5,965 nt of DNA from an uncultured Bacteroidota bacterium (lineage in GTDB: Bacteria; Bacteroidota; Bacteroidia; Chitinophagales; Chitinophagaceae): NCBI GenBank assembly GCA_903851455.1, contig CAINOM010000153.1:1-5965 (forward strand). Direction: 5' to 3'. The first letter of the stretch is position 1; each line of letters opens with the position of its first letter. The position numbers and the translations under genes are program-made. The notes below the pieces were generated by a model that ran no database searches, had not been told where the DNA came from, and saw only the letters and a list, made by a program, of their open reading frames with translations. Of the stretch, positions 1 to 5,920 are shown piece after piece.

Positions 1-388
1 CTGCTGCGCCTGCTTTTGCCTTTTCTTTCTTAGTACCGTACTTAGAGCGGCTCTTCTTACGGTCTTTTACACCCGCAGTATCCAGCGCACCACGCACGAT
101 GTGATAACGCACACCTGGAAGATCCTTAACACGACCACCGCGGATAAGCACTATTGAGTGCTCCTGCAGGTTGTGCCCTTCTCCGGGAATGTATGCGATC
201 ACCTCAACTTTGTTAGTGAGACGCACTTTAGCCACCTTACGGAGGGCTGAGTTTGGTTTCTTTGGCGTGGTAGTGTACACGCGGGTACAAACACCACGGC
301 GTTGTGGGCAGGAATCCAGTGCGCGGGACTTTGATTTTGTCCGCATTTGCTCACGGCCTTTACGTACTAATTGTTGTATTGTAGGCAT
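1..388 (-). CDS. rpsL: 30S ribosomal protein S12, 3' end cut by window edge
   Basis: S12 is a small-subunit protein at the decoding centre that monitors codon-anticodon pairing. The reverse-strand reading from the ATG at 388 gives [12 protein letters not shown], then the universal blocks [22 protein letters not shown] (residues 27-48), [10 protein letters not shown] (69-78) and [14 protein letters not shown] (83-96). Lys43 and Lys88, the usual sites of streptomycin-resistance changes, are both wild type. Asp89 is the residue that RimO methylthiolates in other bacteria. The 129 codons visible already exceed the 124 residues of E. coli S12 and end in a Lys/Ala-rich tail with no stop yet, so the protein has a short C-terminal extension that runs out of the window. 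The start is fixed by family alignment and by a strong promoter just upstream. By family habit rpsG and fusA would follow to the left, but that is not visible here. Confidence 0.98.
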   Translation of the reverse strand, partial: MPTIQQLVRKGREQMRTKSKSRALDSCPQRRGVCTRVYTTTPKKPNSALRKVAKVRLTNKVEVIAYIPGEGHNLQEHSIVLIRGGRVKDLPGVRYHIVRGALDTAGVKDRKKSRSKYGTKKEKAKAGAA

Positions 389-390
389 TG

Positions 391-400
391 CTAACGTTAG
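391..400. other. 10-bp perfect palindrome just upstream of the rpsL start
   Basis: CTAACGTTAG is a perfect 10-base palindrome ending two bases before the rpsL start codon, inside the predicted leader. It could be a weak hairpin or a protein-binding site affecting initiation. A palindrome this short in AT-rich sequence may also be chance, and no known S12 or S7 binding site is recognised. Confidence 0.25.
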
Positions 401-424
401 TAATATAAATTTTTAAATGGAGTG

Positions 425-455
425 CAAAGGTAAAGTAAATAATTAAACAACCAAA
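425..455 (-). promoter_or_regulatory. Bacteroidota-type promoter of rpsL (-33/-7)
   Basis: On the minus strand TTTG (455-452) is followed after exactly 19 bases by TACCTTTG (432-425). This matches the Bacteroidota housekeeping sigma consensus TTTG-N19-TAnnTTTG at every defined position. Transcription would begin near 418-421, leaving a leader of roughly 30 bases before the rpsL ATG at 388. The placement suggests that rpsL is transcribed independently of proS. Confidence 0.8.
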
Positions 456-547
456 AAGTTTTTAGTAATAAGTTGTGTTTTCAAAGTATTTTTTTGTCAC
501 TTTTTCCAATCCACGCTTCCGACACCTGAAAAACACCAAAATACACC

Positions 548-2026
548 TTAATACGCCCTCGCAAAAAGCACCCGTTCCTTCGAAGGTTTACCCGTAAGCA
601 CGCATTTCCCGTCCTCCTGTTCATTATTCAGCGGAATGCAACGTATCGTAGCCTTGGTCATCTCCTTGATCTTTTCCTCGGTCTCCGGAGTCCCGTCCCA
701 GTGGGCAGACACAAAACCCGCCTTTTCATCCAGCACTTTCACAAAATCATCCCAGTTATCCACCTTCGTGGTATTCTCCGTCCTGAATTGCAGTGCCTTC
801 TGGAACATATTGGCCTGGATATCAGTGAGTAACTGTATCGAATGAGCCGCGAGTTTATCGAGTGTTATGCTTTCCTTTTCCTTGGTGTCTCTGCGCGCTA
901 CTTCGGCAACATTGTTCTCCATATCCCTGGCACCTAGTGTTATGCGCACTGGTACACCTTTCAGCTCGTACTCGGCAAACTTAAAGCCGGGACGGGTATT
1001 ATCGTCATCGTCAAACTTCGCACGAACACCATTTTGCTTAAATGTGGCCATCAGCTCTGCCGCCAGGTTATTGATCTTCGCCTTTGCCTCCGGGTCTTTA
1101 TTGAAAATAGGTACTATTACCACTTGCAAAGGAGCAAGCTTTGGTGGCAACACCAGCCCCTCATCGTCGCTGTGAGCCATTACCAGCGCACCTACCAGGC
1201 GGGTAGATACCCCCCAGGATGTTGCCCATACATGGTCCAGTTTATTGTCCTTATCCCGGAAAGTAACCTCAAATGCCTTGGCAAAATTCTGCCCCAGGAA
1301 GTGTGAAGTACCGGCCTGCAATGCCTTACCATCCTGCATCAATGCCTCAATACAATACGTATCTTCCGCACCCGCAAAGCGTTCATTGGCGGTTTTAACT
1401 CCGCGCACCACCGGCAGCGCCATAAATTCCTCAGCGAAGGTGGCATATACTTCCAGCATTTTCCTGGTTTCCTCTATCGCCTCTTCCTTGGTAGCATGTG
1501 CCGTATGCCCTTCCTGCCAGAGAAACTCTGTTGTGCGCAGGAACAGGCGGGTACGCATCTCCCAGCGCACCACATTAGCCCATTGGTTGATGAGTAGCGG
1601 CAGGTCGCGGTAAGACTGTATCCAGTCTTTATAAGTATTCCAGATAATGGTCTCAGAAGTAGGCCTTACGATCAGTTCTTCTTCCAGCTTCGCATCGGGG
1701 TCTACAATTACGCCGCCGCCATTGGGATCGTTTTTCAGGCGATAATGGGTTACTACTGCACACTCCTTTGCAAACCCCTCTACATGGGCAGCCTCCTTAG
1801 ATAAAAAGCTCTTAGGTATGAACAAAGGAAAATAGGCATTCTGGTGGCCGGTTTCTTTAAACCGCTTGTCCAGTTCATCGCGCATATGCTCCCACAATGC
1901 ATAGCCGTGAGGTTTAATGACCATGCATCCTTTTACGGCAGAGTAGTCAGCAAGACCGGCTTTCAAAACTATATCATTATACCACTGGGCATAATCATCT
2001 TTTCTATTTGTTAAAATTTTCGACAT
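548..2026 (-). CDS. proS: Prolyl-tRNA synthetase, archaeal/eukaryote type
   Basis: This cytoplasmic class II aminoacyl-tRNA synthetase joins proline to tRNA-Pro using ATP. The 492 residues fit the shorter archaeal/eukaryote-like form: there is no inserted editing domain between motifs 2 and 3, and the chain ends in Tyr (RVLFARAY). Motif 1 lies around residues 41-71, the RPTSE loop at 121-125, and motif 2 at about 154-177 (RWEMRTR through [14 protein letters not shown]). A proline-site loop [11 protein letters not shown] is at 238-248, and motif 3 is at 275-295 with HSDDEGL and its essential Arg276. The anticodon-binding domain covers about 298-400 and the C-terminal domain about 405-492. In that last domain the zinc-binding cysteines of the Thermus enzyme appear mostly replaced: only Cys463 and Cys475 remain in the area, and Cys475 is followed by VLTG, not a second Cys. 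The gene is complete, and no convincing hairpin terminator is seen after its stop. Confidence 0.98.
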   Translation of the reverse strand: MSKILTNRKDDYAQWYNDIVLKAGLADYSAVKGCMVIKPHGYALWEHMRDELDKRFKETGHQNAYFPLFIPKSFLSKEAAHVEGFAKECAVVTHYRLKNDPNGGGVIVDPDAKLEEELIVRPTSETIIWNTYKDWIQSYRDLPLLINQWANVVRWEMRTRLFLRTTEFLWQEGHTAHATKEEAIEETRKMLEVYATFAEEFMALPVVRGVKTANERFAGAEDTYCIEALMQDGKALQAGTSHFLGQNFAKAFEVTFRDKDNKLDHVWATSWGVSTRLVGALVMAHSDDEGLVLPPKLAPLQVVIVPIFNKDPEAKAKINNLAAELMATFKQNGVRAKFDDDDNTRPGFKFAEYELKGVPVRITLGARDMENNVAEVARRDTKEKESITLDKLAAHSIQLLTDIQANMFQKALQFRTENTTKVDNWDDFVKVLDEKAGFVSAHWDGTPETEEKIKEMTKATIRCIPLNNEQEDGKCVLTGKPSKERVLFARAY

Positions 2027-2074
2027 AATAAACTCAGCACGCTTTTAGCTGTCTATTTAATTGGTGAGGTGCTG

Positions 2075-2082
2075 CAAAAGTA
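2075..2082 (-). promoter_or_regulatory. Probable -7 element for proS
   Basis: On the minus strand TACTTTTG (2082-2075) matches the Bacteroidota -7 consensus TAnnTTTG and lies 49 bases upstream of the proS ATG. No TTTG is found 17-23 bases further upstream (2100-2109 is T/A-rich without it), so the -33 half is weak. The call rests on the -7 match and the position in the divergent 96-bp spacer. Confidence 0.45.
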
Positions 2083-2122
2083 CTAATTTCACTAAGCATT
2101 TTTACGTTTAAAACAACTCAAA

Positions 2123-3253
2123 ATGAAACGTCTCCTGTTAATCGCATCATTGCTCGTTGGAATTGGTTCCGTGACCTATGCCCAGACCGATGATATCTAT
2201 GCTACCGGTACCGACCAGCGCGGTCGTGGCGATGATAGCTCCCGTCAGAGCCGCCGCAACGACAACGCTGCGAACAATGACAACAATGACCCTGATAATT
2301 ATCAGAACTACAATAATCCGGACGATTATGTAGACTATGACGACGATTCATATAGCTCACGCATTAATCGTTTTGATAACTCATTTTACAACATGGGTTA
2401 TTACAGCACATTCTACAATCCTTTCTGGTACAATCCATACTGGGTAGACCCTTATTGGGGATATAGCCCCTGGTATGGCGGCGGTATCAGTTTCGGCTTT
2501 GGCCCATGCTGGTATGGCGGCTGGGGATGGAACACATGGTTGGGTTATCCGGGCTTCTATAGCTGCTGGAACTATCCTTTTTATGCCGGCGGCTGGTATG
2601 GCCACTTCAATGGTGGATACTGGAACAGGTATTATAGTGGTTACGAAGGCGGTCACCACGGTGGCGGTTATGGTCACTATGCGGGATCAGGTTATGGCCC
2701 AAGTACAAGCATCGGCAACAGGATAGCCAGTCATACCTCCGGCAACGGTCTCAGAACTTCAGGTTCCAGCCAGTTGGGCCTCAGGAGCGCAACACTCGCA
2801 TCTGCCAGTCATTCGGGTATGGGTAGTCATTCTGGTATGAGCACACAGAGAGGCGGCTCAGCAATGGGCGGTAGTCATATGAGCGGTGGCGGTCAGCATT
2901 TCGGCGGACAGGGCCAGGCGCAAAGTCATGCAGCAAGCCAGGGCGGCCGGGGCGGCTATGGCGGTGGTGGTCGTGGTTATTCAGGTGGCGGCGGTCGCGG
3001 TCAGACTGCTGGCGCTGGTCAGCGTGGTGGTGGCAGTGCCTATGGCGGCGGTCGCAGCGGTGGTGCGCCAGCCCGTAGTTTCGGCGGCGGCGGTGGCAGA
3101 GGCTTCGGTGGTAGCGGTGGTGCTGCCCGCAGCTTTGGCGGTGGCGGCGGTGGCCGTTCCGGCGGATTTGGTGGCGGAGGTCATTCAGGTGGTGGCGGCG
3201 GTGGTCATAGCGGCGGCGGAGGCGGTCACGGAGGTGGCGGCGGTCGCAGATAA
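2123..3253 (+). CDS. Exported aromatic- and glycine-rich low-complexity protein of unknown function
   Basis: I do not recognise a family. The 376-residue product begins with a signal peptide (MKRLLLIASLLVGIGSVTYA, likely cut before Gln21) and has no lipobox Cys. Four zones follow. Residues 31-82 are rich in Asp, Asn and Arg. Residues 84-174 are highly aromatic: 39 of 91 are Tyr, Trp or Phe, in units such as YNPFWYNPYW and GYSPWYGG, with the only two cysteines at 129 and 148. Residues 175-272 are Ser/Gly/His-rich. Residues 274-376 are about 60% Gly (62 of 103), with RGG at 276 and 301 (and an earlier one at 243), two related blocks (316-333 and 334-351, each starting with Ala-Arg-Ser-Phe-Gly) and HSGGGGG repeats. 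No transmembrane helix after the signal, no outer-membrane barrel end and no obvious type IX sorting domain are seen. A structural, adhesive or matrix role is inference. It diverges from proS and has its own terminator, so it is probably monocistronic. Confidence 0.85.
   Translation: MKRLLLIASLLVGIGSVTYAQTDDIYATGTDQRGRGDDSSRQSRRNDNAANNDNNDPDNYQNYNNPDDYVDYDDDSYSSRINRFDNSFYNMGYYSTFYNPFWYNPYWVDPYWGYSPWYGGGISFGFGPCWYGGWGWNTWLGYPGFYSCWNYPFYAGGWYGHFNGGYWNRYYSGYEGGHHGGGYGHYAGSGYGPSTSIGNRIASHTSGNGLRTSGSSQLGLRSATLASASHSGMGSHSGMSTQRGGSAMGGSHMSGGGQHFGGQGQAQSHAASQGGRGGYGGGGRGYSGGGGRGQTAGAGQRGGGSAYGGGRSGGAPARSFGGGGGRGFGGSGGAARSFGGGGGGRSGGFGGGGHSGGGGGGHSGGGGGHGGGGGRR
3062..3250 (+). repeat. Internal degenerate GGY-rich coding repeats
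   Basis: The 3' part of the Gly-rich gene is built from GGC/GGT runs. A 54-base block encoding (P/A)ARSFGGGGG and following residues occurs twice (about residues 316-333 and 334-351). Units encoding HSGGGGGG, HSGGGGG and HGGGGG then follow in tandem (residues 354-374). Mixed synonymous Gly codons show the copies have drifted. Such tracts are prone to slippage, so length may vary between strains. Confidence 0.7.
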
Positions 3254-3304
3254 TCTCACCAACAGTCCTTTTTGAACAAACGAAAACATAAATGATCTCA
3301 AATA

Positions 3305-3348
3305 AGAACAGGCATTATTACTACGTGTGATAGTGCCTGTTTTACTTT
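3305..3348 (+). terminator. Rho-independent terminator after the Gly-rich gene
   Basis: AACAGGCA (3307-3314) pairs with TGCCTGTT (3334-3341). The stem extends inward by TTAT/ATAG (one wobble pair) and outward by about two pairs, enclosing a small loop around TACTACGTGTG. The plus-strand stem runs into TTTTACTTT (3340-3348). It lies 51 bases after the stop at 3253 and should end that transcript. Confidence 0.8.
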
Positions 3349-3376
3349 GGACTATTACGATTGTCGGGTACAATTT
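3346..3376 (+). promoter_or_regulatory. Weak candidate promoter for the outer-membrane protein gene
   Basis: TTTG (3346-3349) is followed after 19 bases by TACAATTT (3369-3376), which keeps the TA and T-rich character of the -7 box but not the exact TTTG. This would give a leader of around 60 bases before the ATG at 3442. The -33 box overlaps the T-tract of the preceding terminator. A leader of mostly A residues (3425-3439) sits where a Shine-Dalgarno site would be, as is usual in Bacteroidota. Confidence 0.3.
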
Positions 3377-3441
3377 TTATAGATAATTCGGAGTTATTTT
3401 AAACATTCCCTTTTATTTTCTGTCAAAAAAAACAAAAAAGT

Positions 3442-5007
3442 ATGAGCACTCTTCGGTTTGCATTACTATCTGCCATAACACTTACGTCCCTTGCCGCATC
3501 TGCGCAGGATGTTAATGAAGCTTACAATTTTTCTAATACCACTGTTCAAGGCACAGCCCGCTCCATGGGCATCGGCAATGCGCTGGGCTCGGTTGGCGGC
3601 GACTTCAGCTCACTGGGCGTAAACCCTGCCGGCCTCGGTGTATATCGCAGCTCTGAGCTTACATTTACTCCGTCGCTACGGATGAACAGTGCCAGCGCCG
3701 ACTATACCGGCACCAATACAATGGACAATAACTCCCATTTCAACATCAACAGCTTCGGCATTGTGCTTACCCATGCGGCCAAAGGACGGCGCGCAGAACA
3801 CAAAAACTGGAAAGCAGTATCCTTCGCGATTGGCATGAACCGGCTCGCTGATTTCAACCGGGAATACGTATACCAGGGCAAGAACAATACCAGTTCGGCC
3901 TCCCAGGCATTCGAATCAGATGCGAACCAGAACCCCGGCAATGCCGGCTCCTCAACGCCAAACAGCTCGCTGGGCTATATCGGTTATGCTTCCTACCTGC
4001 TAAACCAGAACCCAACTACGGGCCAGTTTTACTCCACGGTACCTTTCGCTGGTGGCGTGAGTCAAATGAAAAGCGTATCAGAAAGCGGAGGCATAGATGA
4101 ATATTCCATCTCACTGGGCGGCAATTACAAAGAGAAACTGATGCTGGGCATTTCTATAGGTATCCCTAATGTGAATTACCATCGCTATTATTCTTACCAG
4201 GAGACTTTGTCTAATGACAATACTGCCAACAATCCTTACGGCTTCACCTCATTTAACTACAACCAGGCGGTAGACATTACGGGTACGGGTGTCAATGCCA
4301 AGATCGGCGCCATTTATAAGATCAGCAATTCATTCAGGATAGGTGCTGCATTCCATTCGCCCACTTATTACTCCTTGTCTGATTATTCAAGCCCAGGCAT
4401 AACCACAGTGCATAACGACAGCATGGTGGTGCTTTCCGGCGACAACGGCTACCTGCCTCAAAACCAGTTCGACTACAACCTCACCACCCCATGGAAAGCA
4501 GTGCTGAGCGCTACCTTCATCATGAAGAAGCTCGGCTTCATTACGGCCGACTATGAATATGTGGACTATGCTTCTATGCGCTATAGCTACCCTACCGGCT
4601 TCGAAGCAGAACAAACCAGCATGAACCAGGAGATCAGGAAAAGCTACCAGGGCGTTTCTAACTTCCGCCTGGGCGCTGAAGGCCGCATCACCAAGGTATT
4701 TATGGTGCGCCTTGGAGCCGGCTACTATGGCAATGCATATACCGCATACGGCGAAGCCAACAACCTGAACTACACTACACAGCGTATAGACCTCAATGCT
4801 GGCCTCGGCTTCCATTTCCGTCACTTCTTTACCGATCTGGGCTTTGTGCACAGCATGTACCAGGGCTTTCAGCAGCCCTACAGCATTGTATACAACAACG
4901 GCGCCGGCACCAACTACGTAACATCCGGCCCGCAAGCTACCGTGCCACAAGCCAAAATAGACTATGCCTTAAATAACATAGCGTTGACGCTGGGAGTGAA
5001 ATTTTAA
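3442..5007 (+). CDS. FadL/OmpP1-type outer-membrane beta-barrel protein
   Basis: This is a probable outer-membrane channel for hydrophobic or other small molecules, in the FadL/TodX/OmpP1 superfamily. Bacteroidota relatives are often labelled 'hemin receptor' or 'long-chain fatty acid transporter' on weak grounds. A signal peptide ends at ASA-Gln (cut after Ala21). The FadL-like N-terminal segment follows: GTARSMGIGNALGSVGGDFSSLGVNPAGLG in family terms, with the GTARSMGIG stretch at 37-45 and the diagnostic NPAG at 61-64. The remainder alternates polar and aromatic residues with Asn/Ser/Gly-rich loops. The chain ends LTLGVKF, with the terminal Phe expected for recognition by the BAM machinery. 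At 521 residues it is longer than E. coli FadL (446) but ordinary for this phylum's members. The substrate cannot be told from sequence. The gene is flanked by terminators on both sides, so it is probably transcribed alone. Confidence 0.88.
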   Translation: MSTLRFALLSAITLTSLAASAQDVNEAYNFSNTTVQGTARSMGIGNALGSVGGDFSSLGVNPAGLGVYRSSELTFTPSLRMNSASADYTGTNTMDNNSHFNINSFGIVLTHAAKGRRAEHKNWKAVSFAIGMNRLADFNREYVYQGKNNTSSASQAFESDANQNPGNAGSSTPNSSLGYIGYASYLLNQNPTTGQFYSTVPFAGGVSQMKSVSESGGIDEYSISLGGNYKEKLMLGISIGIPNVNYHRYYSYQETLSNDNTANNPYGFTSFNYNQAVDITGTGVNAKIGAIYKISNSFRIGAAFHSPTYYSLSDYSSPGITTVHNDSMVVLSGDNGYLPQNQFDYNLTTPWKAVLSATFIMKKLGFITADYEYVDYASMRYSYPTGFEAEQTSMNQEIRKSYQGVSNFRLGAEGRITKVFMVRLGAGYYGNAYTAYGEANNLNYTTQRIDLNAGLGFHFRHFFTDLGFVHSMYQGFQQPYSIVYNNGAGTNYVTSGPQATVPQAKIDYALNNIALTLGVKF

Positions 5008-5033
5008 CCCCAAACCCCTAAAGGGGCTTTCCC
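5008..5033 (+). terminator. Repeat-derived hairpin after the outer-membrane protein gene
   Basis: Directly after the TAA stop (5005-5007) comes CCCC, AAA, then CCCCTAAAGGGG (5015-5026) and CTTT. The 4-bp GC stem with TAAA loop, possibly lengthened by flanking A/T pairs, is followed by a short T run, so it may act as a terminator. It is the first copy in this window of an ACCCCnnnCCCC-loop-GGGG repeat family seen again at 5130 and 5661-5920, here in plus orientation. Confidence 0.55.
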
Positions 5034-5058
5034 TTCATAGCGTACCACGTGCTTTCGG

Positions 5059-5070
5059 AAAAACGTTTTT
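5059..5070. other. 12-bp palindrome AAAAACGTTTTT between convergent genes
   Basis: A perfect 12-base palindrome lies midway in the 127-bp spacer between the convergent stop codons. It could add a weak stem followed by T residues readable from either strand, but the stem is A/T only and poor as a terminator. No function is assigned. Confidence 0.2.
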
Positions 5071-5120
5071 GGAGCTGAATGTAAAAGCGGACAAAGGTTG
5101 CAGCAGCTGAAGTAATATTC

Positions 5121-5163
5121 AAAAGTACTCCCCTTTAGGGGCCGGGGGTGAGCCCGGGGGTGA
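5121..5163 (-). repeat. CCCC-TAAA-GGGG intergenic repeat overlapping the ruvX 3' end
   Basis: Read on the minus strand this copy runs CACCCCCGG, CCCCTAAAGGGG (5141-5130), AGTACTTTT. Its 12-base core is identical to the one at 5015-5026 in the opposite orientation. The hairpin followed by ACTTTT could terminate ruvX transcription. Within it a 12-base unit (5140-5151 and 5152-5163, one mismatch) is duplicated in tandem and is translated as part of RuvX. Confidence 0.7.
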
Positions 5164-5569
5164 ATTGGCTCAAGTACTCCTGCAGCATCATCACCGCACT
5201 CACCGCATCTATCAGCTCTTTTTTCTCACGGTCTTTTTTCTTAAGCCCCATTTCAGATATGGCTTTGGAGGCCATTTTTGAGGTCATGCGCTCGTCCGTT
5301 TTCTCCACAGGCATACCCGGAAAAACATTGCCGAACTTGACAATAAATTTCTCCACCAGCGGTGTGGCATCCGTTGGCGTCCCGTCCATATTCAGCGGAT
5401 ACCCGATCACTATTTTCTCCACCGGCTCTGCCGCCATATATTTCTTCAGATACCCGATCAGCTCCCCCGAATCCACCGTATCCAGCGCAGTGGCTATGAT
5501 CTGCAAAGGATCGCTCACCGCAATCCCCGTCCGCTTCTTCCCGTAATCTAATGCTATGATTCGTGCCAT
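5135..5569 (-). CDS. ruvX: Putative pre-16S rRNA nuclease / Holliday junction resolvase-like protein RuvX (YqgF)
   Basis: YqgF/RuvX proteins have an RNase H-like fold and in bacteria process the 5' end of 16S rRNA precursor; a resolvase role was proposed earlier. The 144 residues begin MARIIALDYGKKRTGIAVSD with the first acidic residue at Asp8. They continue with IVIGYPLNMDGT (53-64), DERMTS with Asp92/Glu93 (92-97) and the C-terminal DAVSAVMMLQEYL with Asp121 (121-133), so all expected acidic positions are present. An in-frame ATG seven codons upstream (5590) exists, but the start at 5569 gives the standard N-terminus just before the first strand and is preferred. The last nine residues, FTPGLTPGP, and the TAA stop are encoded by an intergenic repeat, so the true family domain ends about residue 135. 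No good promoter is seen upstream; it may be read from a gene to the right, through the repeat array. Confidence 0.95.
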   Translation of the reverse strand: MARIIALDYGKKRTGIAVSDPLQIIATALDTVDSGELIGYLKKYMAAEPVEKIVIGYPLNMDGTPTDATPLVEKFIVKFGNVFPGMPVEKTDERMTSKMASKAISEMGLKKKDREKKELIDAVSAVMMLQEYLSQFTPGLTPGP

Positions 5570-5641
5570 TTGTTTCGTATAAATTATCACCTCATTTCCG
5601 CTACTAAAAGAAGCTGTATTTAATTGCTCTACTCGTTACCC
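5570..5641. other. Upstream region of ruvX, no recognisable signal
   Basis: This AT-rich stretch separates the ruvX start from the repeat array. No TAnnTTTG box with a correctly spaced TTTG is found on the minus strand, and no RNA gene is visible. An A-rich stretch just before the minus-strand ATG is the only initiation-like signal. Confidence 0.4.
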
Positions 5642-5920
5642 ACTCGCGAAGGGCTACGCTACATTTTCCCTCTAGAGAGAGGTCAGGGTGTGTCTCTCCT
5701 ACCTGCTCGAGGGGTATTTTATTTAGCCCACTCCAACTCGCGAAGGGCCACACTACACTTCCCCTCTAGAGAGGGGCCAGGGGTGTGTTTTCCAGCTACC
5801 ACTCGCTAAGAGCCACGCGACACTTCCCCTCTAGAGAGGGGCTAGGGGTGTGTTTTCCAGCTTCCGACTCGCGAAGTGCTGCGTCACACTTCCCCTCTGG
5901 AGAGGGGCTAGGGGTGTGTT
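5642..5920 (-). repeat. Four degenerate tandem copies of a ~66-bp intergenic repeat
   Basis: Copies begin at 5642, 5736, 5801 and 5867, each with ACTCGCGAAG or a close variant. Each continues through a divergent stretch to a hairpin core and ends near GGGGTGTGTT. The spacing is 94, 65 and 66 bases; the first interval contains about 29 extra bases (roughly 5701-5730). Cores are CCCTCTAGAGAGAGG (5668-5682), CCCCTCTAGAGAGGGG (5761-5776 and 5826-5841) and CCCCTCTGGAGAGGGG (5892-5907). On the minus strand each reads ACACCCCtaGCCCC-loop-GGGGAAGTG, the same pattern as the copies at 5008 and 5130. Copy 1 is the most diverged. No gene is supported in this stretch. Confidence 0.85.

Noticed and set aside
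171..416. Plus-strand open frame of 81 codons over rpsL
   Set aside because: It is antisense to the highly conserved rpsL coding sequence.
480..547. Terminator after proS
   Set aside because: Runs of A on the minus strand are present, but I found no stable hairpin before a T-tract.
867..1613. Plus-strand open frames of 90-122 codons over proS
   Set aside because: They are shadows on the opposite strand of the intact proS gene.
2103..2110. TACGTTTA as a -7 box for the Gly-rich gene
   Set aside because: It fits seven of eight bases counting the free positions, but no TTTG lies at the right distance, and the transcript would start almost at the ATG.
2886..3275. Ala/Val-rich plus-strand frame and Ala/Thr-rich minus-strand frames
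   Set aside because: They result from frame-shifted reading of GGC/GGT glycine codon runs; the Gly-rich frame has the signal peptide and the full-length reading.
4387..4950. Minus-strand open frame of 187 codons
   Set aside because: It lies fully within the outer-membrane protein gene, antisense to a well-supported frame, and shows no family motif.
5570..5590. Upstream ATG at 5590 as the ruvX start
   Set aside because: It would add MIIYTKQ before the conserved MARIIALDYG start; the family normally begins at the latter.
5624..5809. Plus-strand open frame of 61 codons
   Set aside because: It is a translation of the repeat units (LPTREG..., PLERG... recurring) with no independent coding signal.
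5642..5920. CRISPR-like array of repeated cores with ~28-base intervals
   Set aside because: The intervals are themselves related between copies (ACTCGCGAAG and neighbouring bases recur), there are only four units, one interval is 29 bases longer, and no cas gene is present. It is a tandem intergenic repeat.
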